NCBI GenBank assembly: GCA_963728855.1
Contig: CAVSLN010000007.1
Coordinates: forward strand, 434,001-498,000
Direction of reading: 5' to 3'
Source of the DNA: AC-43 sp963728855
GTDB taxonomy: Bacteria; Actinomycetota; Actinomycetes; Mycobacteriales; Micromonosporaceae
DNA: 64,000 nucleotides
A program made the translations under genes and the position numbers. The number at the start of each line of letters is the position of its first letter. The stretch's first letter is position 1. Under the pieces are notes generated by a model. The model saw only the letters and a list, made by a program, of their open reading frames with translations. It ran no database searches and was not told where the DNA came from. This document shows, in pieces, positions 53,953 to 62,506 of this stretch.

Positions 53953-54416
53953 TCTACGTATCCCACCAGCTGCCGGTCAACGAGGCCGGCAGCCCGCACC
54001 TCACCCGCGCCGACGTCTGGGACGGCCTGGTGATGAAGGCCAACAACGCCCTGCCGTTCGTACCGTCGATGACGCTCTGCGAGGTCGTCGCGCGGCACAG
54101 CGACAACGTGTTCGACCGGGACATCGACTTCCGCGGGCAGCGCTTCACCGAGCGCATCACGCTGGAGGCACCGCACCGGGTCGTGTTCACCCGCATCGCC
54201 GGTCCGGTGCTCGGCACGATCGCGAACGAGGTCGAGGGCACCGACGACGACCTGCGGTTGCGGTTCAGCTTCGCGCTGGTCGTGGCCGGCGTCGAGGGCG
54301 GGTCGAGCGAGGAGCAGGCGTACGCCGACGGGATGACCGCCGACTACCTCAAGGCGGTCGCGGCGACCCTGGCCGCGATGCGCCGCATCGCGGCGGGGGA
54401 GACGGTACCGGCGTGA
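53949..54416 (+). CDS. DUF1857/AtaL-like SRPBCC family protein
   Basis: The 155-residue START-like fold has the AtaL/DUF1857 beginning (MIYVSHQLPVNEAG, LTRADVWDGLVMKANNALPFV) and internal FRGQRFTERITLEAPHRVVFTRI with VVAGVEGGSSEEQAYADGMTADYLKAVA. SRPBCC proteins bind hydrophobic ligands or catalyse cyclisations. It is the last gene of the transcript from operator 2. Its role in aromatic catabolism is unknown; related proteins in polyketide clusters act as cyclases. Confidence 0.75.
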   Translation: MIYVSHQLPVNEAGSPHLTRADVWDGLVMKANNALPFVPSMTLCEVVARHSDNVFDRDIDFRGQRFTERITLEAPHRVVFTRIAGPVLGTIANEVEGTDDDLRLRFSFALVVAGVEGGSSEEQAYADGMTADYLKAVAATLAAMRRIAAGETVPA

Positions 54417-54577
54417 ACCGGTGAGCTTGGCGACCACCAGGCCGTCCGCTTCAACACGCGCGCCAGAGCATCGAGCAACCAGGACCGACATCCGGTCCGG
54501 TCGTCATCCATTGACGCCGGCCATGTCGTCCTATACCGTCGGCTGTCGCAGCGACGTATATCGATCTAAGTGGCGCG

Positions 54578-55405
54578 ATGGCATCGACACGCGGGGATAC
54601 GGCGCGACCGACCAGACACCGCCGGTTCGCTTTGCGGGCAACGGCCGTGGTCCTCGCGATCGGCGCCGCGGTCATCCCCGTCGTGGCGTGGGCGAACCAG
54701 ACCCCGGCGGGCGGCGAAGTGACTTCGAAGGTCGTCGGCGGGGTGTCCGCCGCGGCGGGCGAGTTTCCGTGGATGGTCCGACTGTCGATGGGCTGCGGCG
54801 GTGCGCTGTACGCCCGCGACGTGGTGCTGACCGCGGCGCACTGCGTAGACGGCACCGAGGCGACCAGCCAGATCACGGCTACGGCCGGTGTCGTGGACCT
54901 GAGAAGCTCCCAGGCCATCAAGGTCCGCTCCACGTATGTCCTGCAGGCCCCCGGTTACCCAGTCAGCCACGCCGACTGGGCACTTATCAAGCTCGCATCG
55001 CCGATGGAGCTGCCAACGTTGGCACTCGCCACCACGCCCGAGCTCAACAACGACACGTTTACCATCATGGGCTGGGGCGGTACCCGCGAAGGTGGCAAGC
55101 AGCAACGGTACCTACGCGAGGCGCAGGTACCGTTTGTCAACGACGCGGCGTGCCGCCGGGCCTACGGTAGCGCTTTTGTCGCCACCAAGATGATCTGCGC
55201 GGGCGACCTGAAGAACGGCGGCATCGACACGTGCCAGGGCGACTCGGGCGGACCGATGGTTCGCCGCGACTCGGCCGACAACTGGGTCGAGGTGGGCATC
55301 GTGAGCTTCGGCGAGGGATGTGGCCGACCGAAGTTGCCAGGCGTCTACACCGAGGTGTCCACGTTCGCGGCCGCCATCGCGAGCGCCGCGACGAAGCTGC
55401 TGTAG
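54578..55405 (+). CDS. Secreted trypsin-like serine protease
   Basis: The protein has 275 residues. A basic N-terminus and hydrophobic segment (ATAVVLAIGAAVIPVVAWA) form a signal peptide; a short propeptide ends at KVVGGVSAAAGEFPW, where activation would expose VVGG. The triad is visible: LTAAHC, DWALIKL and CQGDSGGP. The Asp of DTCQGDSGG occupies the trypsin S1 position, predicting cleavage after Lys/Arg. It sits between parts of the catabolic cluster but has no functional link to it. Confidence 0.9.
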   Translation: MASTRGDTARPTRHRRFALRATAVVLAIGAAVIPVVAWANQTPAGGEVTSKVVGGVSAAAGEFPWMVRLSMGCGGALYARDVVLTAAHCVDGTEATSQITATAGVVDLRSSQAIKVRSTYVLQAPGYPVSHADWALIKLASPMELPTLALATTPELNNDTFTIMGWGGTREGGKQQRYLREAQVPFVNDAACRRAYGSAFVATKMICAGDLKNGGIDTCQGDSGGPMVRRDSADNWVEVGIVSFGEGCGRPKLPGVYTEVSTFAAAIASAATKLL

Positions 55406-55542
55406 GTCTGTTGAAGTTTGGCGGGGGGCTGGGCTCGGCGACCTGCTCGTACATCGGCACCAACCCGGGACGTTCGGCAGCCGTGGGCGGCCTTCATCCC
55501 CCGCCAGACCCGCTACCTCGACGGCGGCCCGGTCGACGCTTC

Positions 55543-56448
55543 TCAGCCGTCCTCCGGCTCCAGGTTGGACAGGAACGTCGGCGGCGGCGGCGCCCCCCAC
55601 AGGTGCGGCGGTACGTCCCAGTCGCCGGCCACCCAGCAGTCGTCGATCTGGTCGATGTCGGAGAACCACTCGATCCAGCTGCCCCACGGGTCCGGGTTGT
55701 AGTGGAAGAAGTTCGACCCGATGGTGTGCCGGCCGAGCCCCCAGCCGGCGTCGCGGCCCTTCGACCGCATCCGGTCGGCGCCCAGCGCGATCGCGTCGAT
55801 CGACGGCACCTCGAAGCTGGAGTGGTGGAAGCCCGGGTGCGTCGAGGAGATGAACCCGAAGATGTGGTGGTCGCCGGGGCCGGCGTTGAGGAACGTCACC
55901 AGGTCGTGGTGGATCCGGTCGCTGACCGCGAGGCCCAGGACCTCGGTGTAGAACGCGGTCATCGCGCCTGGCCGCGGGGTGAACAGCAGGGTGTGGCCGA
56001 GCCGGCGGGGCAGCACGTCCGTACCGACGTCGCGCCACTGCGCCGAACCGATGCGCTGGCGGCTGGCTCCGGCATTGGTGAGGATCTCGGCGACCGGACG
56101 GGCCGGGGCGGGTTCGGTGTCGAGCAGCTGTACGGCCGTACCGTCCGGATCCCGTACCCACAGGCCGTGCTCGTCGGCGCCGGAAGGCGGCTCGATGGCG
56201 GGGGTACCGGCCCGCTCCAGCGCCTCGCGGGTCCGGTCGAGCGTGCCCGGCCGCAGGGTGAACGACACGTGGTGCAGCCGCTTCACCGCACCCTCGACCA
56301 TCCGTACCTGTTCCTGGGCGCGGCCGGGGCACTGGGCGACCAGCCCGCCGTCCTTCTCCGCGGTCTCCAGGCCGAAGTCCCGCAGGAACCCGTCCGCGAC
56401 CGCGAGGTCGGGCACCTCGAGCGCGTAGTGATGCAGTCCTGAGATCAC
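55543..56448 (-). CDS. Second type I extradiol dioxygenase (VOC family)
   Basis: The 301-residue two-domain VOC protein has candidate Fe(II) ligands in LGHTLLF, GFHHSSFEV and SWIEWFSD, consistent with an active 2,3-dihydroxybiphenyl- or catechol-2,3-dioxygenase-like enzyme. It reads leftward from the region of operator 3, opposite to the aldolase-like gene, and is clearly diverged from the dioxygenase at 49063. The two may act on different rings or ring substituents of one substrate. Confidence 0.85.
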   Translation of the reverse strand: MISGLHHYALEVPDLAVADGFLRDFGLETAEKDGGLVAQCPGRAQEQVRMVEGAVKRLHHVSFTLRPGTLDRTREALERAGTPAIEPPSGADEHGLWVRDPDGTAVQLLDTEPAPARPVAEILTNAGASRQRIGSAQWRDVGTDVLPRRLGHTLLFTPRPGAMTAFYTEVLGLAVSDRIHHDLVTFLNAGPGDHHIFGFISSTHPGFHHSSFEVPSIDAIALGADRMRSKGRDAGWGLGRHTIGSNFFHYNPDPWGSWIEWFSDIDQIDDCWVAGDWDVPPHLWGAPPPPTFLSNLEPEDG

Positions 56449-56467
56449 GGTCTTTCCCTTTCCCGAT

Positions 56468-56483
56468 AAACTGCATACAGTTT
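56468..56483. promoter_or_regulatory. GntR operator site 3 in a divergent promoter
   Basis: The 16-mer aaactgcatacagttt is palindromic except at one central base. On the plus strand TACAGT (56476-56481) is placed 7 bases before the ATG of the aldolase-like gene at 56489, again predicting leaderless transcription; the -35 is weak. The second dioxygenase starts 19 bases away on the other side, so one bound dimer could control both genes. Confidence 0.65.
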
Positions 56484-56488
56484 AGTGG

Positions 56489-57220
56489 ATGAGACCGGGT
56501 GCGCAAGACGTCGAGCGGCCGACATCCCGGCCCGACCAGCGCGCGGAGATCGCCGACGCGGCCCGCGTGCTGTCCGCGCTGGGCCTGGTGACCGCGTTCG
56601 GCCACGTCTCGGCCCGGCACGGCGACCAGATGCTCATCACGCCGGCCGCCGCCCTCGACGAGGTCCGCTCGGGGGACCTGGTCGCCGTAGCGCTCGACGC
56701 CACCGCGTTGCCGGCCGGGGCGCCCGCGGAGAGCTGGCTGCACCTCAGCGTGTACGCGTCCCGCCCGGACGTCACCGCCATCGCGCGCGCCCAGCCGCCC
56801 GCCACCTTCGCCGCCGCCGCGGCCACCTCCGCCCTGCCCCCGCTGTACGGGCAGGCGAGCTGGCTGGGTCGCGCGGTTCCCGTACACGACGATGCCCGGC
56901 TGGTGCGCGCCCGCGACCTCGGCGACGCCGCGGCCCGTACCCTCGGCGACGCCGACGCCGTCCTGCTGCGCGGCAACGGCGCGGCCACCACGGCGACCGC
57001 GCCCGGCCTGGCGGTCGCCCGCATGTGGCTGCTGTCCGCCGCCTGCCACGCATGGCTGGTGGCCACGGCGAGCGGACCCGTCCGGCCGCTCACCGGTGCC
57101 GAGGTCGACGCGTGGCGGGCCGTGCAGGGTGACCTGCTGCCCAGACTCTGGCGCCACCTGTGGCGCGCCGCCCTACCGGACCCGGAGGCCCTACCAGATG
57201 CGGAGGCGAGCCGTGGCTGA
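56489..57220 (+). CDS. Class II aldolase/adducin-like protein with altered metal site
   Basis: The 243-residue protein has the class II aldolase fold: LVTAFGHVSARHGDQMLITPA, ESWLHLSVYASRPDVTAIARAQPPATF and LRGNGAATT. In active zinc aldolases the second block ends HTHPP and the third has NHG. Here these read RAQPP and GNG, so the three zinc-binding His residues are replaced (residues about 98, 100 and 162). It may have lost aldolase activity or work without metal. It is encoded in the operon with true pathway enzymes and overlaps the hydratase start by 8 bp. Confidence 0.75.
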   Translation: MRPGAQDVERPTSRPDQRAEIADAARVLSALGLVTAFGHVSARHGDQMLITPAAALDEVRSGDLVAVALDATALPAGAPAESWLHLSVYASRPDVTAIARAQPPATFAAAAATSALPPLYGQASWLGRAVPVHDDARLVRARDLGDAAARTLGDADAVLLRGNGAATTATAPGLAVARMWLLSAACHAWLVATASGPVRPLTGAEVDAWRAVQGDLLPRLWRHLWRAALPDPEALPDAEASRG

Positions 57221-57989
57221 CCTCGACGCCATCGCGACCGACCTGCTCGACGCGTACGACACGGGCAGGACCCTGCCACCGTTGACCGGTACCCATGACG
57301 GGCTCACGCTCGACGACGCGTACGCGGTCCAGCAGATCCAGGTACGCCGCCGCCTCGCCGCTGGCGCGACCGTGATCGGCTACAAGGTCGGCCTCACCTC
57401 CGCGGCCATGCAGCAGCAGCTCGGCGTCCACGAGCCGGACTACGGGCACCTGCTGTCCGACATGCTCTACGCCGCCGACGCGCCCATCGCGACGAGCCGC
57501 TTCCTCCAGCCCCGCGCCGAGCCCGAGGTCGCGCTGGTGCTCGGCCGGCCGCTGCGCGGACCCTGGCTCTCGGTGAGCGACGTGGTGAACGCCACCGCGT
57601 ACGTCCTGCCCGCCATCGAGATCATCGACAGCCGGATCACCGACTGGCGGATCAGCCTGGTCGACACGATCGCCGACAACGCCTCCAGCGGCGGCCTCGT
57701 GCTCGGCCAGACGCCGGTGTCCCTGACCGGCATCGACCTCGCACTGGTCGGCTGCGTCCTGCGGCGCAACGGTCGCATCCAGCACACCGGTGCCGGTGCG
57801 GCGGTCATCGGCTCGCCGCTGCACGCGGCCACCTGGCTGGCCAACACGCTGACCGCGCGCGGTGCCGACCTGGCGGCCGGGGACGTCATCCTGACCGGCT
57901 CGCTGACCGCCGCCGTACCGGTCGGCCCCGGAGACACGGTCACCGCCACGCTCGACCGCATCGGCGCGGTCACCGCCCTCTTCGACTAA
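57213..57989 (+). CDS. 2-oxopent-4-enoate hydratase (MhpD/TesE type)
   Basis: The 258-residue FAH-fold hydratase of the meta-cleavage pathway has VIGYKVGLTSAAMQQQLGVHEPDYGHL, FLQPRAEPEVALVLG (metal-binding Glu), IEIIDSRITDWRI, ADNASSGGLVLG and DVILTGSL. It adds water to 2-hydroxypenta-2,4-dienoate to give 4-hydroxy-2-oxovalerate. The GTG 57213 has GGAGG at good spacing; ATG 57198 is in frame but lies on the ribosome binding side. Confidence 0.9.
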   Translation: MADLDAIATDLLDAYDTGRTLPPLTGTHDGLTLDDAYAVQQIQVRRRLAAGATVIGYKVGLTSAAMQQQLGVHEPDYGHLLSDMLYAADAPIATSRFLQPRAEPEVALVLGRPLRGPWLSVSDVVNATAYVLPAIEIIDSRITDWRISLVDTIADNASSGGLVLGQTPVSLTGIDLALVGCVLRRNGRIQHTGAGAAVIGSPLHAATWLANTLTARGADLAAGDVILTGSLTAAVPVGPGDTVTATLDRIGAVTALFD

Positions 57990-58012
57990 AACTCGACCAA
58001 AGGACGTGTCTG

Positions 58013-58936
58013 GTGAGTATGGTCAGCGCCGCGATCGTGGGCTCGGGAAACATCGGTACCGACCTGATGATGAAACTGCTGCGCCACGGTGCGGCGGTCG
58101 GGCTGCGGTACCTGGTCGGTATCGACCCGGACTCCGACGGGCTGGCCCGGGCCCGCCGGCTCGGCGTGGCCACCAGCGCCGGGGGCGTCGACTGGCTGCT
58201 CGCCCACGACGACCCGCCGGACCTCGTGTTCGAGGCGACCAGCGCGAAGGCGCACGCCGCCAACGCACCCCGGTACGCGGCCGCCGGGATCCGCGCGATC
58301 GACCTCACCCCGGCCGCCGTCGGCCCGTACGTGTGCCCGCCGGTCAACCTCGACGTCAACCTCGACGCCCCGAACCTCAACATGATCACGTGTGGCGGGC
58401 AGGCGACGGTACCGGTCGTGGCGGCGGTCAGCCGCGCGGTCGCCGTCCCGTACGCGGAGATCGTGGCCTCGATCGCGTCGCGCTCCGCCGGACCCGGTAC
58501 CCGCGCCAACATCGACGAGTTCACGCAGACCACGGCCAAGGCGCTGGAGGCCGTCGGCGGCGCCGCGCGCGGTAAGGCGATCATCCTGCTCAACCCCGTC
58601 GAGCCACCGATGATCATGCGGAACACGGTGTTCTGCGCGGTTCCCGCCGAGGCCGCCGAGCCGGGCCCGCTGCGCGAGGCGGTCACCGCCAACGTGCACG
58701 CCACGGTCGAGGAGGTACGCCGGTACGTGCCCGGGTACACGCTGCGCGCCGACCCGCAGTTCGACCCGCCCCACCGGCGGTGGCGGGGGATGGCCCGCGT
58801 CGGGGTGTTCCTGGAGGTACGCGGCCGCGGCGACTACCTGCCCGACTACGCCGGCAACCTGGACATCATGACCTCGGCGGCGGCCCGGGTCGGCGAGCTG
58901 CTCGCCACGCACCTGCGCACGGGGGTACGGCCATGA
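58013..58936 (+). CDS. Acetaldehyde dehydrogenase (acylating), MhpF type
   Basis: The 307-residue protein has AAIVGSGNIGTDLMMKLLRHG (NAD binding), LNMITCGGQATVP (catalytic Cys) and LLNPVEPPMIMRNTVFC, matching MhpF/BphJ. It converts acetaldehyde (or a longer aldehyde) and CoA to acyl-CoA, and normally channels it from the aldolase encoded by the next gene, which overlaps by ATGA. GTG 58013 follows AAAGGA. Confidence 0.92.
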   Translation: MSMVSAAIVGSGNIGTDLMMKLLRHGAAVGLRYLVGIDPDSDGLARARRLGVATSAGGVDWLLAHDDPPDLVFEATSAKAHAANAPRYAAAGIRAIDLTPAAVGPYVCPPVNLDVNLDAPNLNMITCGGQATVPVVAAVSRAVAVPYAEIVASIASRSAGPGTRANIDEFTQTTAKALEAVGGAARGKAIILLNPVEPPMIMRNTVFCAVPAEAAEPGPLREAVTANVHATVEEVRRYVPGYTLRADPQFDPPHRRWRGMARVGVFLEVRGRGDYLPDYAGNLDIMTSAAARVGELLATHLRTGVRP

Positions 58937-59991
58937 CGGGACACGTCCGCCTCACCGACTCCACCCTGCGCGACGGCTCGCACGCGCTGGCGCACCAGTT
59001 CACCGAGGAGCAGGTGCGCGCGGTCGTACACGCGCTGGACCGCAGCAACGTCGAGGTCATCGAGGTCTCGCACGGCGACGGGCTGGGCGGCTCGTCGTTC
59101 AACTACGGCTTCTCCGGCGTCGACGAGCTCGAGCTGATCGCGGCGGCGGTCGACGAGGCCCGTCGGGCCCGGATCGCCGTACTCCTCCTGCCCGGGCTCG
59201 GCACCATCGACCACCTGCGCCGGGCCCGCGACGTCGGGGCGTCGGTGGCCCGGATCGCCACCCACTGCACCGAGGCCGACATCTCCGTCCAGCACTTCGG
59301 CGCCGCCCGCGACCTCGGCATGGAGACCGTCGGGTTCCTCATGCTCAGCCACCGTATCGGTCCCGAGGCGCTGGCGAAGCAGGCCCGGGTCATGGTCGAC
59401 GCCGGTGCCGAGTGCGTGTACGTCGTCGACTCGGCCGGCGCGCTGGTCCTCGCCGGCGCGCAGGCCCGGGTCCGCGCGCTGGTCGACGAGATCGGCGCCG
59501 AGGCGCAGGTCGGGTTCCACGGCCACCAGAACCTGTCGCTCGGCGTCGCCAACAGCGTGCTCGCCGTCCAGGGCGGTGCCCGGCAGGTCGACGGCGCGCT
59601 GTGCGCGCTGGGCGCGGGCGCCGGCAACGCACCGACCGAGGTGCTCGCCGCGACGTTCGACAAGCTGAGCATCGACACCGGTATCGACGTGGACGGGGTG
59701 CTCGCCGCCGCGCAGGACGTGCTGCGCCCGACGCTGTCGCGCCTGCCGGTCGCCGACCGGTCCGCGATCGTCCAGGGGCAGGCGGGGGTGTACAGCAGCT
59801 TCCTGCTGCACGCCGAACGGGCCGCCCTCCGGTACGGCGTGCCGGCCCACGAGATCCTCCAGCGCGTCGGCGAGGCCGGGTACGTCGGCGGTCAGGAGGA
59901 CATGATCATCGATATCGCGATCCAGCTCGCCGAGGCCCGCGAGTCGCCCGGGCTCCTACCGGCGCGACCAGTCGCGGAAAGCGGCGAGTAG
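58933..59991 (+). CDS. 4-hydroxy-2-oxovalerate aldolase (MhpE type)
   Basis: The 352-residue DRE-TIM metallolyase starts with VRLTDSTLRDGSHALAHQF, has VYVVDSAGALV (metal/substrate site), VGFHGHQNLSLGVANS with the HxH metal pair, and a C-terminal dehydrogenase-contact region. It cleaves 4-hydroxy-2-oxoacids to pyruvate plus aldehyde in complex with the acylating dehydrogenase. Its 3' end overlaps the convergent anti-sigma gene by 36 bp. Confidence 0.92.
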   Translation: MTGHVRLTDSTLRDGSHALAHQFTEEQVRAVVHALDRSNVEVIEVSHGDGLGGSSFNYGFSGVDELELIAAAVDEARRARIAVLLLPGLGTIDHLRRARDVGASVARIATHCTEADISVQHFGAARDLGMETVGFLMLSHRIGPEALAKQARVMVDAGAECVYVVDSAGALVLAGAQARVRALVDEIGAEAQVGFHGHQNLSLGVANSVLAVQGGARQVDGALCALGAGAGNAPTEVLAATFDKLSIDTGIDVDGVLAAAQDVLRPTLSRLPVADRSAIVQGQAGVYSSFLLHAERAALRYGVPAHEILQRVGEAGYVGGQEDMIIDIAIQLAEARESPGLLPARPVAESGE

Positions 59992-60186
59992 CCGGTCGCG
60001 GGCCTCGGGGTCGAGGGCATCGGCGGGTAGCCGGCCCACCTCGCCGACCGTACGGCGGATCTGGTCGAGGTAGCGGTCGCAGCCGTCGCACCCGGCGAGG
60101 TGCTCGACGAAGCGCCGTTCGGTCGCCTCGTCGAGCGCCCCGTCAAGGTACGCGGTGACCAGCTCGACGAACTCGTCGCAGTTCAT
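59956..60186 (-). CDS. Zinc-finger (zf-HC2) anti-sigma factor
   Basis: The 76-residue ZAS domain has EATERRFVEHLAGCDGCDRYLDQI carrying the HxxxCxxC zinc motif. No membrane helix follows, so it is a soluble redox- or metal-responsive type. ATG 60186 overlaps the sigma-factor stop by ATGA, the usual partner order. It should hold that sigma factor inactive until a stress signal. Confidence 0.88.
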   Translation of the reverse strand: MNCDEFVELVTAYLDGALDEATERRFVEHLAGCDGCDRYLDQIRRTVGEVGRLPADALDPEARDRLLAAFRDWSRR

Positions 60187-60860
60187 GCCGGCACCCCCTT
60201 GGTGAGGTAGTCCGCGAGGGCGGCGCGGAGGGCGGCACGCGCGCGGTGCAGCAGGACGCGCTGGTTGGCCGGGGTGAGGTCCAGCATGGCGCAGACCTCG
60301 TCGCTGGTGTACCCCTCGGCGTCGCGCAGGGTGACCACGAGGCGTTGCCGGGCGGGCAGCAGGGCGAGGGCCGCGGCGAGCCGGTCGCGGGTCTCCGCGG
60401 CGAGGGCCTCGTTCTCCGGGGTCGGCCAGGGCACCGGACTGGTCCGCCAGTGGCCGGGCCGGTGCTCGCCGGGGCCCTGGAAGCGCTCGGGCTCGACGGT
60501 ACGGCCGCGGTCGTCGTCGGTCGGGGTGAGGCTGGACAACGGGACGGTACGGGCGTCCCGGGCGCCCCGCGTCTTCGCGGTGTTGACGAGGATGCGGTAC
60601 GTCCACGTGCGTAGCGAGGACCGGGCCGCGAACCCGTCGATGCCGCGCAGTACCCCGAGCCAGGCATCCTGGACCACGTCCTGCGCGGTGTGCCCGTCGG
60701 CGACGTACGCGCGGGCGGCCCGCAGCATGCCCGGGGTCCACGCGTCGACCAGGTCGGCGAACATGGCCTCGTCGCGCGCCCGGAGCCGGGCCACGATCAC
60801 CGGGTCGGCAGGCAGGGCGCGGTCGGCCGGTACGGCGTGGGCCTCGGGCACGTCCCGCAC
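60183..60860 (-). CDS. ECF RNA polymerase sigma factor paired with zf-HC2
   Basis: The protein has about 225 residues. Region 2 reads MFADLVDAWTPGMLRAARAYVADGHTAQDVVQDAWLGVLRGI with LRTWTYRILVNTAKTRG, and region 4 reads LPARQRLVVTLRDAEGYTSDEVCAMLDLTPANQRVLLHRARAALR. The NQRVLLHRAR helix is typical for the SigE-like ECF class. GTG 60860 (VRDVPEAH) is chosen as start; the frame stays open to 60926. It is cotranscribed with its anti-sigma gene. Confidence 0.88.
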   Translation of the reverse strand: MRDVPEAHAVPADRALPADPVIVARLRARDEAMFADLVDAWTPGMLRAARAYVADGHTAQDVVQDAWLGVLRGIDGFAARSSLRTWTYRILVNTAKTRGARDARTVPLSSLTPTDDDRGRTVEPERFQGPGEHRPGHWRTSPVPWPTPENEALAAETRDRLAAALALLPARQRLVVTLRDAEGYTSDEVCAMLDLTPANQRVLLHRARAALRAALADYLTKGVPA

Positions 60861-60951
60861 TGTAGTGCCCCGACCGGCGGCGCCCCACCCCGCTCCGGCG
60901 CCGGCCCACTCCGGCGCCCACCACACGGTGTGGGCGCCGGCACGGGTGGCG

Positions 60952-61659
60952 TTACCGGTACTCGGGGTTGGGGAAGTCGAAGCGGCAGCCGGCGTCCCAC
61001 TCGCTGCGCTGGTTGCCGTGCGCCGGGACGCCGCCGGCGTCCTTGAGCATCCGGGCCAGATGCAGCAGGTTCCAGGTCATGAACGTGGTGTTGCGGTTGG
61101 TGAAGTCGTTGGCCGGGCCGCCGGAGCCGGGGTCGAGGTAGGAGGGGCCGGGCCCGGCCTCGCCGATCCAGCCCGCGTCCGCCTGAGGCGGGACGGTGTA
61201 GCCGAGGTGCTGGAGGCTGTAGAGGATGTTCATCGCGCAGTGCTTGGCGCCGTCCTCGTTGCCGGTGATGAGGCAGCCGCCGACCCGGCCGTAGTAGGCG
61301 TACTGGCCGGCGTCGTTGAGCAGGTGCGAGCAGCCGTAGAGCCGCTCGATGACCCGCTTGGCGACCGAGGAGTTGTCGCCGAGCCAGATCGGGCCGGCGA
61401 TGACGAGGATGTCGGCGGGCAGGACCTTGTCGGTGTAGAGCGCCGGCCACTCGTCGACCGCCCAGCCGTGCTCGGTCATGTCGGGCCAGACTCCGGTGGC
61501 GATGACGTGGTCGACGGCCCTGATCACCTCGACGGTCACGCCCTGCTTCTCCATGATCGAGCGGCTGATGTCGACCAGGCCGCTGGTGTGCGACAGCTCG
61601 GGGGACCGCTTCAACGTGCAGTTGACGAACAGCGCCCGCAGGTCGTCGTACCTGACCAT
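60952..61659 (-). CDS. NAD(P)H-dependent FMN reductase / flavodoxin-like oxidoreductase
   Basis: The 235-residue flavodoxin-like fold has LRALFVNCTLKRSPELSHTSGL (FMN phosphate-binding turn), ADILVIAGPIWLGDNSSVAKRVIERL and VGGCLITGNEDGAKHCAMNILYSLQHLGY. Such enzymes reduce FMN, quinones or azo compounds in the cytoplasm. The ATG at 61659 is preceded by AAGGAGG. It is divergent from the gene at 61790. Confidence 0.82.
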   Translation of the reverse strand: MVRYDDLRALFVNCTLKRSPELSHTSGLVDISRSIMEKQGVTVEVIRAVDHVIATGVWPDMTEHGWAVDEWPALYTDKVLPADILVIAGPIWLGDNSSVAKRVIERLYGCSHLLNDAGQYAYYGRVGGCLITGNEDGAKHCAMNILYSLQHLGYTVPPQADAGWIGEAGPGPSYLDPGSGGPANDFTNRNTTFMTWNLLHLARMLKDAGGVPAHGNQRSEWDAGCRFDFPNPEYR

Positions 61660-61789
61660 CCGTACCTCCTTCTGACGTTCTCCGTCAGTCCGGGCTACCC
61701 GCCGCCGCGTTACACGGTCCGTTCACGTGTGGAGGTGCCCGTGGAGGGGCACAATGGTCGGTGACTGCGGCCGATCTTTGGGGTGCGTC

Positions 61790-62476
61790 ATGGTGAGTAG
61801 AGAGATCCGTCCCCCCGACGGGCTGCCCGTACTGTCGCGGGGCAAGCACCGTCATCCGCGTAAGGGCGCGTGCTTCATGGAGTTCGCGTCGTACCTGGCG
61901 GGGGAGGCGTGGAGTGACCATCCGGCGTGTACCCACCCGCTGCTGGCCACCGTCGCCCGCCTCGTCAACGACTACACCGGCGACGTGGACCGCCAGCGCC
62001 TGGCCCCGCTCATTCCGTCCGTGATCGGGCTGACCAGCGACGACCTCCGCGTGGACGCGCGGATCGCGCTGCGCTGCGCGGTCCTCGCCCTGCCGGTCGT
62101 GGCGGCCGAACGGCAGAACGTCATGGCCGTGTCGGTGCTGACCTGCAACCGCCTGCTGGCGGAGCTCGACGGGCGGCCGCCGGGTTGGGTCGAGGAGGAG
62201 AGCCAGCGGGCGCTGGCGCTGGCGCCGCACGCCGCGCGGTGGGCCGAGCACTACACGCGGGGGACCTCGATATCCCGAAAGGCATTCCGGGAGTACGGAG
62301 CGCCCAGCGCCGTCCGGTACGCCGTGGACGGGATCGCGTACGCGTGCGTGCCCGACCCCGATGGCGCGCTCCGGGAGCTGCTCGACGCGGCGATCCGCGA
62401 GTGCACCCTCGTGGTACGGCCGCCCGTCGCCGAGCCGGCTCCGGTACCTGTAGAACACCCGGTCAACAACGGCTGA
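61790..62476 (+). CDS. Conserved actinobacterial protein of unknown function
   Basis: The 228-residue soluble, mainly helical protein begins MVSREIRPPDGLPVLSRGKHRHPRKGACFMEFASYLAGE and includes WSDHPACTHPLLATVARLVNDYTGD and helices with paired Arg/Asp. It resembles short actinomycete proteins of unknown role that sit near regulatory genes. It has no membrane segment or catalytic motif that I can name. ATG 61790 is used; the frame extends upstream to 61727. Confidence 0.65.
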   Translation: MVSREIRPPDGLPVLSRGKHRHPRKGACFMEFASYLAGEAWSDHPACTHPLLATVARLVNDYTGDVDRQRLAPLIPSVIGLTSDDLRVDARIALRCAVLALPVVAAERQNVMAVSVLTCNRLLAELDGRPPGWVEEESQRALALAPHAARWAEHYTRGTSISRKAFREYGAPSAVRYAVDGIAYACVPDPDGALRELLDAAIRECTLVVRPPVAEPAPVPVEHPVNNG

Positions 62477-62506
62477 CCGGGTGGGCCTCCCGCCCCGCCC
62501 CTGACC

